Shown here piece after piece: positions 1-7,168 of a DNA stretch of 64,000 bases (positions are counted from its first letter, which is position 1; each line of letters starts with the position of its first letter). Source of the DNA: Phenylobacterium aquaticum (GTDB taxonomy: Bacteria; Pseudomonadota; Alphaproteobacteria; Caulobacterales; Caulobacteraceae); contig NZ_JALDPT010000016.1 of the NCBI RefSeq assembly GCF_022695515.1, forward strand, positions 50,420 through 114,419. The letters run 5' to 3'. The notes beneath the pieces were generated by a model. It had not been told where the DNA came from, did not search any database, and worked only from the letters and a program-made list of their open reading frames with translations. The position numbers and the translations under genes were made by a program.

Positions 1-27
1 CGCCCGGCGCGAAATTTTTTTAGCGGC

Positions 28-369
28 TCAGGCGGCGGGCTCGTCCAGCTGCACCGCCGGCATGGCGTCGAACTCGGCCTTGGTCAGCGGGGTCGTGAAT
101 CCGCCGGCGTCCGCGACCAGGCCTGCGACCGCCAGGCTGCGCAGGCCGGCCGAAGGATGACCCTGCACCCGCACCAGGGCCTGGGCCGGACGGCCGCGGG
201 CGTCCAGCACCACTTTCTCGATCACCCCCAGGACGACGCCCTTGGCGTCGCGCACCGTGCGGCCCTGATAGGCCTCGGCCGCCTGGGCCTGGGCGTGAGC
301 CACGGCGGGCAGGATCGAGAGGGGCGCCGTCAGAAGGGCGGCGGCGAGGACAAGGCGCAGCATGGTCAT
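28..369 (-). CDS. Secreted PRC-barrel-like protein
   Basis: A 113-residue exported protein. It starts with a hydrophobic signal peptide ending near AVAHAQA, and the mature part (YQGRTVRDAKGVVLG ... LDARGRPAQALVRVQG) looks like a PRC-barrel fold, a small beta-barrel often found in alphaproteobacterial envelope proteins. The ATG at 369 is preferred because it leads directly into the signal peptide; another ATG lies two codons on at 363, and an upstream ATG at 405 would add a non-signal extension. The gene stands alone and faces away from the stress gene at 508. Function is unknown; the PRC-barrel assignment is by eye. Confidence 0.7.
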   Translation of the reverse strand: MTMLRLVLAAALLTAPLSILPAVAHAQAQAAEAYQGRTVRDAKGVVLGVIEKVVLDARGRPAQALVRVQGHPSAGLRSLAVAGLVADAGGFTTPLTKAEFDAMPAVQLDEPAA

Positions 370-437
370 GGGCCCCAATAGGGCGCTCCAGGCGAAGAAG
401 GCCAAGTCCTAATCTGCGACTGTGGCGAGGACGGGGC

Positions 438-463
438 GGAACAGTCTGGCGGCTCGGCACGTT
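438..463 (+). promoter_or_regulatory. EcfG (SigT) general stress promoter
   Basis: GGAAC at 438-442, 17 bases, then CGTT at 460-463. This matches the alphaproteobacterial EcfG consensus (GGAAC-N16/17-CGTT). It lies about 45 bases before the small membrane protein gene at 508, which is therefore a candidate member of the PhyR-NepR-EcfG regulon encoded 2 kb away. Confidence 0.7.
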
Positions 464-507
464 ATCAGACTGCGGGCGGACGGCTCGCGACAAGAGGGGT
501 GTCTGCC

Positions 508-699
508 GTGAATCCGGATATTGAGATTTCGACGTTCCGCGCCGGCTCCATGGGCGCGCGCAATCCGCGCCGTCGTCGCCTGGCGGCCATCGCCATGATC
601 GTCGGCATCGCCGCCGCCGGGGGCCTGATCGGCCGCCTGTCCCATCCCGCCGACAGCGCCCGACTGGCGCCCGGCCCCTACAACTACTTCCCGGTCTGA
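508..699 (+). CDS. Small single-pass membrane protein, likely stress regulon
   Basis: A 63-residue hypothetical protein with a basic patch (ARNPRRRRLAA) followed by one transmembrane helix (IAMIVGIAAAGGLIG) and a short tail ending in YNYFPV. The GTG at 508 is preferred because AGAGGG lies about 9 bases upstream; a GTG at 499 would sit on top of that Shine-Dalgarno. An EcfG promoter match at 438-463 precedes it. The positive-inside rule would put the N-terminus in the cytoplasm. No recognised family. Confidence 0.55.
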   Translation: MNPDIEISTFRAGSMGARNPRRRRLAAIAMIVGIAAAGGLIGRLSHPADSARLAPGPYNYFPV

Positions 700-745
700 G
701 AGCCGCCGCTCCGATCGGGCCCACCTCGCCACGGAGCCTGACGCC

Positions 746-1003
746 ATGCCCATTTCCCTGAAGTACCCCTCCCGCCTGGTCCTCAATGCGACCCGGGCGC
801 GCCAGGCCCGCCTGGGACGCCCCGTCCTGTGGGTGCTGCTGTTCTCGACCGCGCTTGCGGCCCTGGCCCTGTTCGGGGCGTGGAGCGCGAGCGCGCCCAA
901 GCTCGCGGCCAGCGAACCCTCCGCCCAGAGCCAGGCCCAGAGCGCCCGCCATTTCGACACCGGGAACGCGGCCGTCCAGCAGACCGCGCCCGCCCCGAAC
1001 TAG
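746..1003 (+). CDS. Small membrane-anchored hypothetical protein
   Basis: An 85-residue protein with a basic N-terminus (ATRARQARLGR), one membrane helix (VLWVLLFSTALAALALFGAW) and an Ala/Ser/Gln-rich tail probably in the periplasm. It lies 46 bases after the stress-type gene at 508-699 with no promoter seen between, so the two may be cotranscribed. A bidirectional terminator follows at 1035-1058. I do not recognise a family. Confidence 0.55.
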   Translation: MPISLKYPSRLVLNATRARQARLGRPVLWVLLFSTALAALALFGAWSASAPKLAASEPSAQSQAQSARHFDTGNAAVQQTAPAPN

Positions 1004-1034
1004 CCCGACCGCCCAGGGCGATCCCCCATAGTCA

Positions 1035-1058
1035 AACGGCCGCCCGAGGGCGGCCGTT
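1035..1058. terminator. Bidirectional hairpin terminator
   Basis: Perfect 11-base arms AACGGCCGCCC / GGGCGGCCGTT with a two-base loop, between the convergent genes ending at 1003 and 1086. T-rich bases follow on the plus strand (TTCTGCTGTCT), so it can serve both transcripts. Confidence 0.7.
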
Positions 1059-1085
1059 CTGCTGTCTGGACGCGGCGCGGCGGCG

Positions 1086-1259
1086 CTAGACCACCGATTG
1101 CCCCCGGACCGCGCGGATGACGAAACTCGCCACCAGCAGAACCAGGAACAGCACGAACAGGATCTTGGCCACCGAGGCGGCGATTCCCGCCAGGCCGACG
1201 AATCCCAGAACACCGGCGATCACGGCCAGAATGGCGAAGGTCAGGGCCCAACCAAGCAT
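1086..1259 (-). CDS. DUF1328 small membrane protein
   Basis: A 57-residue, two-helix inner membrane protein beginning [16 protein letters not shown], the characteristic start of the DUF1328 (YtjA) family, with the conserved second helix after [14 protein letters not shown]. Function in the family is unknown. The ATG at 1259 is chosen over the one at 1271 because GGAGA lies 6 bases upstream of it. An EcfG promoter match at 1305-1329 drives it, fitting reports of DUF1328 genes among stress-induced genes. It lies downstream of phyR on the same strand. Confidence 0.85.
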   Translation of the reverse strand: MLGWALTFAILAVIAGVLGFVGLAGIAASVAKILFVLFLVLLVASFVIRAVRGQSVV

Positions 1260-1304
1260 CGACGTCTCCATGAACCAGGAGCCCCGCGGCTCCGCAATTC
1301 GGGA

Positions 1305-1329
1305 AACGTCGATGCGGGTCGGCGGTTCC
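1305..1329 (-). promoter_or_regulatory. EcfG promoter for the DUF1328 gene
   Basis: On the minus strand GGAAC (1329-1325), 16 bases, CGTT (1308-1305). It sits between the phyR stop at 1339 and the DUF1328 start at 1259, so the small gene has its own stress promoter besides any read-through from phyR. Confidence 0.7.
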
Positions 1330-1338
1330 GCCCGGCGG

Positions 1339-2136
1339 TCAGGCCGCCTGACGGGCGTTGCGCGGATGGAAGAACAGGGCCTGTCCGATCGCCGCCTTCA
1401 CGGTTTCCGGCTGGAACGGCTTGGTGATCAGGAAGGTCGGCTCGGGCCGCTCGCCGGTCAGCAGGCGTTCCGGGAAGGCGGTGATGAAGATCACCGGCAC
1501 GTCGTTGCGGGCCAGGATGTCCTTGACCGCATCGATGCCGGACGAGCCGTCGGCCAGCTGGATGTCGGCCAGGACCAGGCCGGGCGTCTTGCGGGCCACG
1601 GCGTCCAGCGCCTCGGTGCGGGTGGCGGCGATGTCGACCACGGTGTGGCCGAGCTCGGTCACCAGGGCCTCGATGTCGGCGGCGATCACCGGTTCGTCCT
1701 CGATGATCAGCACATCGGTGGCTAGCTCGGCGTCGATCTCGGTCTGGGCGGCGGCGATGAGGTGTTCGACCTCGCCGAACTCGACGCCCAGGATGTGCGC
1801 GGCTTCCGAGGGCGTGAAGCCCTCAAGGGCGGTGAGCAGGAAGGCCTGGCGCGACCGCGGCGCGATGCGCATCAGGCGGCGCCCGGCGTCCTGGGCCCCG
1901 GTCCCGTCGTCCGTGCTGTCCTCCAGGCGCGCGCCCGTGGAGCACCAGATGGCGTGGAAGACCTGATAGAGCGCCACGCGGGGCGTCAGATTGGGCTCCA
2001 GAATCCGCTCGCCGGCGGCCAACGCCTCCAGCGAGACGCGGACATATTGGTCGCCCGTCGTCTGGTCGCCGGTCAGGGCCCGGGCGTAGCGGCGGACGTA
2101 AGGCAGATGCGGCGCCAGGCGTGCAAGAAGACTCAA
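1339..2136 (-). CDS. phyR: PhyR, general stress response anti-anti-sigma factor
   Basis: PhyR is the master switch of the alphaproteobacterial general stress response. When phosphorylated, its sigma-like domain binds the anti-sigma factor NepR and frees EcfG. The 265-residue protein has the diagnostic order: an N-terminal ECF-sigma-like domain (about residues 1-130, with sigma4-like segment [17 protein letters not shown]) followed by a receiver domain (about 140-260). The receiver acidic pair is in IIEDEP, the phospho-acceptor is Asp191 in [11 protein letters not shown], and the conserved Lys is in LITKPF. It is divergent from nepR-ecfG and shares the promoter region 2209-2247 with it. Confidence 0.96.
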   Translation of the reverse strand: MSLLARLAPHLPYVRRYARALTGDQTTGDQYVRVSLEALAAGERILEPNLTPRVALYQVFHAIWCSTGARLEDSTDDGTGAQDAGRRLMRIAPRSRQAFLLTALEGFTPSEAAHILGVEFGEVEHLIAAAQTEIDAELATDVLIIEDEPVIAADIEALVTELGHTVVDIAATRTEALDAVARKTPGLVLADIQLADGSSGIDAVKDILARNDVPVIFITAFPERLLTGERPEPTFLITKPFQPETVKAAIGQALFFHPRNARQAA

Positions 2137-2208
2137 AGGAAACCCCTCCCATCAGACACAGGCGCGCCGGCCGGACGCGTCCGGCGCAGACTTCACCATA
2201 GAGCTCGA

Positions 2209-2233
2209 AACGCCTGCCCAGGGAACCGGTTCC
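2209..2233 (-). promoter_or_regulatory. EcfG promoter for phyR
   Basis: Minus-strand GGAAC (2233-2229), 16 bases, CGTT (2212-2209), about 70 bases before the phyR start. Its -35 is one half of the 14-base palindrome GGGAACCGGTTCCC (2221-2234); the other half is the -35 of the nepR promoter. This implies positive feedback of EcfG on phyR. Confidence 0.7.
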
Positions 2234-2247
2234 CACGGACCTGCGTT
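2222..2247 (+). promoter_or_regulatory. EcfG promoter for nepR-ecfG
   Basis: GGAACC at 2222-2227 and CGTT at 2244-2247, 16 bases apart (17 counted from GGAAC). It lies about 110 bases upstream of the nepR ATG and reads away from phyR. It overlaps the phyR promoter through the shared palindromic -35 at 2221-2234, giving autoregulated divergent transcription. Confidence 0.8.
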
Positions 2248-2356
2248 TTCTGCACACTAGAGTTCGAACGGCGGGAACCCGCGGTGGAGCTGGGCGTTGA
2301 TGGGCGACGAGGATCAACCGAGGGGGCGAGTTCCGCGACCGCGGAATGTTGAACAT

Positions 2357-2545
2357 ATGATCGATCAACAACCCACCGACCAGGCCAGACGCGGCTCCGC
2401 CGCGCTGGACGAGGCGCGCCTGCGCCAGCACGCCATCGGCGTGCGCCTCCGCCAGATGTTCGACGACGTGGTCAATGAGCCGGTCCCCGACGAGTTCCTG
2501 GATATTCTGCGCAAGGCCGACCAATCGCCGCCGGAGAAGGGCTGA
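2357..2545 (+). CDS. nepR: NepR anti-sigma factor
   Basis: NepR holds EcfG inactive in unstressed cells and is displaced by phosphorylated PhyR. This 62-residue protein has the compact two-helix core of the family: IGVRLRQMFDDVVNEPVPDEFLDILRKAD, written here as positions about 28-56, with the conserved LRQMFDDVVNEPVP segment. The ATG at 2357 gives the usual length; an in-frame ATG at 2297 would put the start inside the promoter leader. Its TGA overlaps the ecfG ATG (TGATG at 2543-2547), indicating translational coupling of anti-sigma and sigma factor. Confidence 0.93.
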   Translation: MIDQQPTDQARRGSAALDEARLRQHAIGVRLRQMFDDVVNEPVPDEFLDILRKADQSPPEKG

Positions 2546-3141
2546 TGGCCTCCGCGGAGCCGTACCGCGCCCCTGACGCCGACGAGGGGTTCAAGCGCGA
2601 GCTGGTCGCCCTGATCCCGCATCTGCGCGCCTTCGCACGCACCCTCACCGGGGACCCGACCGCCGCCGACGACCTCGCCCAGGACGCCATGATGAAGGCC
2701 TGGGACGCCCGCGAGAGCTATCAGATGGGCACCAATATGAAGGCCTGGACCTTCATGATCCTGCGCAACCAGTTCTATTCCGAGAAGCGCCGGTCGTGGC
2801 GGCAGATCCAGCTCGACCAGGAATCGGCCGAGCGCACCCTGGTCGCGATCGACGATCCCGCCTCCCCCCTCGCGCTGGACGAACTGCGCCAGGGCCTGGC
2901 CATGCTGCCCGCCGAACAGCGGGAAGCCCTGGTCCTGGTCGGGGCCGGCGGCTTCGCCTATGAAGAAGCGGCGGAAATCTGCGGCGTGGCGGTGGGCACG
3001 GTGAAGAGCCGGGTGAGCCGGGCGCGCCGCGCCTTGCACGCCATACTGGAGGACGGCGCCTATGATCGCGACGGCGCCCCGGCCGGTGACGCCATGCGAG
3101 CCATACTGGCTGACGCGGAGCGGCTTAGCGTCGTCCGATAG
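2545..3141 (+). CDS. ecfG: EcfG/SigT general stress sigma factor
   Basis: A 198-residue ECF sigma factor (ECF15/EcfG type, SigT in Caulobacter) that directs RNA polymerase to GGAAC-N16/17-CGTT promoters. Region 2 is visible at LTGDPTAADDLAQDAMMKAW with the WTFMILRNQFYSEKRR segment, and region 4 at LPAEQREALVLVGAGGFAYEEAAEICGV... with the helix-turn-helix ending VGTVKSRVSRAR. It overlaps nepR by one base and is followed three bases later by phyK, so the three form an operon. The five promoter matches nearby suggest direct local targets. Confidence 0.95.
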   Translation: MASAEPYRAPDADEGFKRELVALIPHLRAFARTLTGDPTAADDLAQDAMMKAWDARESYQMGTNMKAWTFMILRNQFYSEKRRSWRQIQLDQESAERTLVAIDDPASPLALDELRQGLAMLPAEQREALVLVGAGGFAYEEAAEICGVAVGTVKSRVSRARRALHAILEDGAYDRDGAPAGDAMRAILADAERLSVVR

Positions 3142-3144
3142 GCG

Positions 3145-4875
3145 ATGGCCGTGATCCAGGCGCCCTGGGGTTCGCTCTCCACCATCCGTGTCCGATTGAC
3201 CGCCGCCCTCGCGGCGGCGCTGCTGCCTGTACTGATCCTGGGCGCGGTGCAGTCGACCCTGGCCTTCCAGCGGGAGGGCGAGACCCGGCGCGCCGGCCTG
3301 GCCGCCGCCGCCGAGCGCAGCGCCGCCACCGCCCGGGCCCGGATGGAAGCGGCCGATATCCTGCTGGAGACCCTCGCCCCGGGCTCCATCGGCTTCCAGT
3401 GCGCCCAGCGGCTGGCCGAAGTCACCCAGCGCATTCCCGGCTACGCCAACCTGATCCGGTTCGACCGCAACGGGCGGGTGGCCTGCGCCGCCGCCGACAC
3501 CCCCTTTGACCCGCAACGCGCCCAGCGCCCGTGGTTCCAGCGCATGGCCGCCGGCGAGAACATGGTGGTGACCCGCGACGCCGGCGCGGCCTACGCCCGG
3601 CAGCCCGCCCTGCTGGCCGCCGTGCGGGCCACGGGTCCGGACCATCAGTTCGACGGCGGCCTGGTGGCGGTGATCTCCCTGGCCAGCCTGGCCCCCAAGC
3701 TGTCCGACGCCTCGCTGCCCGTGGACGCCGAGGTGGCGCTGGCCGATTCCACCGGCCACTATGTCAACGCCACCGACGCCCAGGCCTTTCCGGCCCTGCC
3801 GAAGGGATGGCGCAGCCGTATCGCCGCCCAGGGCTCGACCGTCTGGACCGGCCGCGACGCCCACGACCGCAGCCGGGTGTTCTCCGCCGCGCCGCTGGTG
3901 GGCGACGACCTCTATGTGATCCTCTCGGCCAAGTCGCAGGACCTGTTCGCCTGGGCCTGGATCAATCCCCTGAGCGGCCTGGCCTTCCCGCTGCTCACCT
4001 TCGCCCTGTCGCTCACCGCCGTGCTGGTGGCCGCCGACCGGGTGGTGATCCGCTGGATCAACTATCTGCAGCGCATCGCCGCCCTCTACGCGCGGGGCCG
4101 GTTCAGCGTCCGCGCCATCCAGGCCGAACAGGCGCCGCCGGAGATCCGCGACCTCGCCGAGACCCTCGAGGACATGGCCGACGCCATCCTGGCCCGCGAC
4201 GGCGCCCTGCGCGAGAACCTGGCCCAGAAGGATGCGCTGATGCGCGAGATCCATCACCGGGTGAAGAACAACCTGCAGGTCATCACCAGCCTGCTCAACA
4301 TGCAGCAGCGGGCCCTGTCCGACCCGGCCGCCCGCGCCGCCATGTCCGACACCCGCCAGAGGATCACGGCGCTCGCCCTCATCTACCGCGCCCTCTATCA
4401 GGGCCCCGACCTCAAGCAGGTGGATCTGCGCCCGTTCCTGGAGGAGCTGACCGCCCAGCTGATCGCCGCCGATTCCCTGCACGGGGCGACGGTGGAGACC
4501 GAGCTGAAGGTCGACGCCCTGGTCATCGATCCCGACCGGCTCGCGCCGCTGGCCCTGTTCACGGTGGAGGCCATCACCAACGCCCAGAAGCACGCCTTCG
4601 CCGGCCGGGGCGGGCGACTGCTGGTCGAGTTCAAGGTGGAGAACGGCGAGGCCGTTCTGATCATCAGCGACGACGGCTCCCCGCCGGATTCGGCCCTGGC
4701 CGGGTCAGGGGTCGGGCGCACCCTGATGAACGCCTTCGCCCGCCAGCTGCGGGGCACCGCAGAGCTGGTCCGCAACGCCCATGGCGGGATCAGCGCCCGC
4801 CTGGAATTCCCCACCCCGGCCTATGTGCCGCCGACACATCAGACCGCGGCGAGCGGGAACCAAGCTGCGGCTTGA
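3145..4875 (+). CDS. phyK: PhyK-type sensor histidine kinase
   Basis: A 576-residue membrane kinase of the HWE/HisKA_2 type, in the position of Caulobacter PhyK, which phosphorylates PhyR under stress. A first membrane helix lies at about residues 15-38, then a periplasmic sensor region of about 235 residues, a second helix at about 275-300, a HAMP-like linker, and the dimerisation/phosphorylation box EIHHRVKNNLQVI with the acceptor His at about 371. The ATP-binding domain follows (AITNAQKHAF N-box; DDGSPP; GSGVGRTLM). The start is 3 bases after ecfG. The last codons overlap an EcfG promoter for the next gene. Confidence 0.9.
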   Translation: MAVIQAPWGSLSTIRVRLTAALAAALLPVLILGAVQSTLAFQREGETRRAGLAAAAERSAATARARMEAADILLETLAPGSIGFQCAQRLAEVTQRIPGYANLIRFDRNGRVACAAADTPFDPQRAQRPWFQRMAAGENMVVTRDAGAAYARQPALLAAVRATGPDHQFDGGLVAVISLASLAPKLSDASLPVDAEVALADSTGHYVNATDAQAFPALPKGWRSRIAAQGSTVWTGRDAHDRSRVFSAAPLVGDDLYVILSAKSQDLFAWAWINPLSGLAFPLLTFALSLTAVLVAADRVVIRWINYLQRIAALYARGRFSVRAIQAEQAPPEIRDLAETLEDMADAILARDGALRENLAQKDALMREIHHRVKNNLQVITSLLNMQQRALSDPAARAAMSDTRQRITALALIYRALYQGPDLKQVDLRPFLEELTAQLIAADSLHGATVETELKVDALVIDPDRLAPLALFTVEAITNAQKHAFAGRGGRLLVEFKVENGEAVLIISDDGSPPDSALAGSGVGRTLMNAFARQLRGTAELVRNAHGGISARLEFPTPAYVPPTHQTAASGNQAAA

Positions 4876-4880
4876 CCGTT
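4856..4880 (+). promoter_or_regulatory. EcfG promoter for the entericidin-like gene
   Basis: GGAAC at 4856-4860, 16 bases, CGTT at 4877-4880. It overlaps the 3' end of phyK and lies 44 bases before the ATG at 4924, a good leader length. Entericidin-like lipoproteins are known members of alphaproteobacterial EcfG regulons. Confidence 0.75.
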
Positions 4881-4923
4881 GTTGAGGGCGTTCCCTTCCA
4901 CACCGTCGCGGAGACCTAAGTCC

Positions 4924-5061
4924 ATGCGCAAAATCATCCTGCTGGCCCTCGTGGCCTCGAGCCTCGCCGTCACCGCCTGCAACACCGTCTCGGGCGCCGG
5001 CAAGGACGTCCAGGCCGCCGGCAAGGCCGTCACCGGCACCGCCGAAGACGCCAAGCACTAG
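4924..5061 (+). CDS. Entericidin A/B-family lipoprotein
   Basis: A 45-residue lipoprotein: basic start MRKIIL, hydrophobic stretch, lipobox VTAC with the modified Cys near residue 19, and the short family tail NTVSGAGKDVQAAGKAVTGTA. Entericidins are tiny membrane lipoproteins of uncertain role, in enterics a toxin/antidote pair, in alphaproteobacteria often general-stress genes. The ATG at 4924 is preferred because the upstream in-frame codons are not signal-like. It has its own EcfG promoter (4856-4880) and a strong terminator after it. Confidence 0.88.
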   Translation: MRKIILLALVASSLAVTACNTVSGAGKDVQAAGKAVTGTAEDAKH

Positions 5062-5090
5062 ACCTTTCGCAGGTCTCAGAGCGTTCGAAG

Positions 5091-5120
5091 CCCCGCCCTC
5101 ACCGGCGGGGTTTCTTCTTT
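5091..5120 (+). terminator. Rho-independent terminator
   Basis: Stem CCCCGCC (5091-5097) / GGCGGGG (5104-5110), six-base loop, then a T-rich tract (TTTCTTCTTTT). It ends the entericidin transcript, 30 bases after the stop codon. Confidence 0.85.
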
Positions 5121-5125
5121 TGGGG

Positions 5126-5731
5126 TCAGTCCCCGCCGAACCAGACGAAGGCCCGGTTCAGCCTCTGGCGCATGGCGGTGACCACGCCGGTCAGGACCGG
5201 CTCCTCCGCCCCGCCGGCGCGCACCCGGGCCAGGGCGGCCGCATCGATCCGGCCCTCGAAGGCGACTTCGCCCAGGACCTCGTCATGCCCGTGGAAGCGG
5301 ATCGTCCCGGCCGTCACCTCATAGGCGTCGGGCAGCACGCGACGGCTGACCTCGTGATAGGTCTGGCCGAGTTCGTTTTCCTTCTGCGGGCTGGTGACGT
5401 CGTCGAATTCGAGCATCACCGGGGCGTAGTTGGGCGAGATCCTCTGGCCCTTCTCATAGGCCTCGAACTCCTCGGCCGAGCCGAGATTGACCTGCCGGAG
5501 CTTGAAATTGCCGAACATCACGTCGGACTTCGGAAAATAGTAGCCGAACAGGTCCAGGCCGGCCGCGTGGCGGAAGCCCTGGGCGGCGGGCGCCGCGGGG
5601 GGCTGAGGGGCCGCGGGCGCGATCGCCGCCGGCTTGGCCGCCGACGCCTTGGGCGCCTTGTCCTGGCGGTTGCAGGCGGCCAGCGACAGGGCCGCGACCA
5701 GGATCAGAGTGGAAACAAGACTGCGGCGCAT
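5126..5731 (-). CDS. Hypothetical lipoprotein
   Basis: A 201-residue predicted lipoprotein with a signal peptide and lipobox LAAC (Cys at about residue 20), a Pro/Ala-rich linker (about residues 27-50) and a globular domain with FGYYFPKSDVMFGNFKLRQVNLG and a C-terminal AFVWFGG. No recognised family. It is transcribed toward the terminator at 5091-5120 and lies downstream of cheR on the same strand, 65 bases away. Confidence 0.7.
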   Translation of the reverse strand: MRRSLVSTLILVAALSLAACNRQDKAPKASAAKPAAIAPAAPQPPAAPAAQGFRHAAGLDLFGYYFPKSDVMFGNFKLRQVNLGSAEEFEAYEKGQRISPNYAPVMLEFDDVTSPQKENELGQTYHEVSRRVLPDAYEVTAGTIRFHGHDEVLGEVAFEGRIDAAALARVRAGGAEEPVLTGVVTAMRQRLNRAFVWFGGD

Positions 5732-5796
5732 CTGGGTCTCCCGATGTCGCGGCGACCTTAGCCCGGCGGGCCCGACCCGTCAGGCCCCCTCGCCTT

Positions 5797-6624
5797 TCAG
5801 GCGGCGGCGCGATAGGCGGGATTGCGGGCGTAGACGCCTGGCCGGCCGGTCACCGCCTGGAACGCGTCGGACACGCCGGTGACCCCTTCGCCCTCGCCCA
5901 GCACCAGGAAGCCGTCGGGGCTGAGCGCGCGGGCGAGGTTCTCCAGCAGGCGGGGCTTCATCTGGGGCGTGAGGCCGCCCAGCACATAGCGGCAGAAGAT
6001 CACGTCGAAGCGGCCGGCGGTGGACAGGTCGGCGATCAGGTTGATGCGCCGCCAGCGGACCATCTGGCGGATGCGGGGCGACAGCACCCACATCTCGTCC
6101 GCCTTCTCGAAATGATTGACCAGGTGGCGGATCGGCAGGCCGCGCTGGATCTCGAACTGGGTGTAGAGGCCGCTCTGGGCCTTCTCCAGGGCGCGCTCGG
6201 AGAGATCGGAGGCGAACAGCTCGACCTTGGCGCCGGGAATCTGGCCGCGCATGTCCTCGACGGTCATGGCGAGCGAATAGATCTCTTGGCCCGAGCCGCA
6301 GGCGGCGCTCCAGATGCGGATCGGCTCATTGCCGCGCAGGCGGGCCAGAGTCGGCAGGATTTCCGTCTCGAACAGGGCGAAGGGGCGGCGGTCGCGATAG
6401 AAGGCGGTCTCGCCGGCGGCCAGGGCCTCGACGATCGACCAGGCCAGACGGTCGTCGCGCTTCAGCCGCAGATCGCCCAGCATGTCGTCGACCGAGCCGA
6501 AGCCCTCGCGGCGGGCGACGGGCGCGAGCCGGCTCTCGATGAAATAGGCCTTTTCCGGGTCGATCAGCAGCCCGGCCCGCGACGCGCAGATCTGCGCCGC
6601 CAGTTCGCGATCTTCAGGCGTCAT
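5797..6624 (-). CDS. cheR: CheR-type protein-glutamate methyltransferase
   Basis: A 275-residue SAM-dependent methyltransferase of the CheR family, which methylates glutamates of chemoreceptors. The N-terminal helical CheR_N domain occupies about residues 1-75, and the SAM-binding domain follows with RIWSAACGSGQEIYSLAM (motif I), ASDLSERALEKA, and FDVIFCRYVL near the substrate pocket. Its ATG overlaps the stop of the preceding CheY-like gene (ATGA, 6621-6624). It is a stand-alone CheR next to chpT rather than part of a full chemotaxis operon, so its partner receptor cannot be named. Confidence 0.88.
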   Translation of the reverse strand: MTPEDRELAAQICASRAGLLIDPEKAYFIESRLAPVARREGFGSVDDMLGDLRLKRDDRLAWSIVEALAAGETAFYRDRRPFALFETEILPTLARLRGNEPIRIWSAACGSGQEIYSLAMTVEDMRGQIPGAKVELFASDLSERALEKAQSGLYTQFEIQRGLPIRHLVNHFEKADEMWVLSPRIRQMVRWRRINLIADLSTAGRFDVIFCRYVLGGLTPQMKPRLLENLARALSPDGFLVLGEGEGVTGVSDAFQAVTGRPGVYARNPAYRAAA

Positions 6625-6986
6625 GCCAGTCCGACCTCGACCAGCTTGGAGGCGATGATGTCGCCGTCGAAGGGCTTCATGATGTACTCGTTGGCGCCGG
6701 CCGCCAGGGCCTCGCGGATGTGGTCCAGATCGTTCTCGACGGTGCAGAACACCACGGTCGGCTTGTCGCCGCCGGGCTCGCGACGCAGGTGGCGCAGGAA
6801 CTCGATCCCGTTCATCACCGGCATGTTCCAGTCGAGCAGCACGGCGTCAGGCATGGCGGCGCGACACCAGGCGAGCGCCTCCATCCCGTCGGACGCCTCG
6901 GCGATCTCGAAGCCAAGGTCCTCCAGGATGCGGCGAGCCACCTTGCGGATGACCTTGCTGTCGTCGACCACCAGACAGGTCTTCAA
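6621..6986 (-). CDS. CheY-like single-domain response regulator
   Basis: A 121-residue stand-alone receiver domain with all switch residues: acidic pair in VVDDSKV, phospho-acceptor Asp in AVLLDWNMPVMNG, Thr in VFCTVEND, and Lys in YIMKPFDG. There is no output domain, so it signals by protein contact. The TTG at 6986 is chosen because it gives the standard CheY start (KTCLVVDDSK) and has GGAAGAGG about 8 bases upstream. It lies between chpT and cheR; phosphorylation through a local kinase or phosphotransferase is possible but not shown by sequence. Confidence 0.88.
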   Translation of the reverse strand: MKTCLVVDDSKVIRKVARRILEDLGFEIAEASDGMEALAWCRAAMPDAVLLDWNMPVMNGIEFLRHLRREPGGDKPTVVFCTVENDLDHIREALAAGANEYIMKPFDGDIIASKLVEVGLA

Positions 6987-7168
6987 AAGCCACACCTCTT
7001 CCAATCGCCTTCATTTCGCGCGGCTTTGGTTAAGGAGGCGTGTGAACGCGACAAATCTTAACGCGGGACCACCCGATTTGGGGCGCATGACCGCGCCCTG
7101 GGCGCCGGCGCCCCGTCAGACCAAGCTAGACTATTGAATTCAAACGCGTCTCGAACCCAAAATGGGGA

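Noticed and set aside
14..21. Run of Ts at the left edge as a terminator of an off-window gene
   Set aside because: Only the tail is inside the window; the stem cannot be judged.
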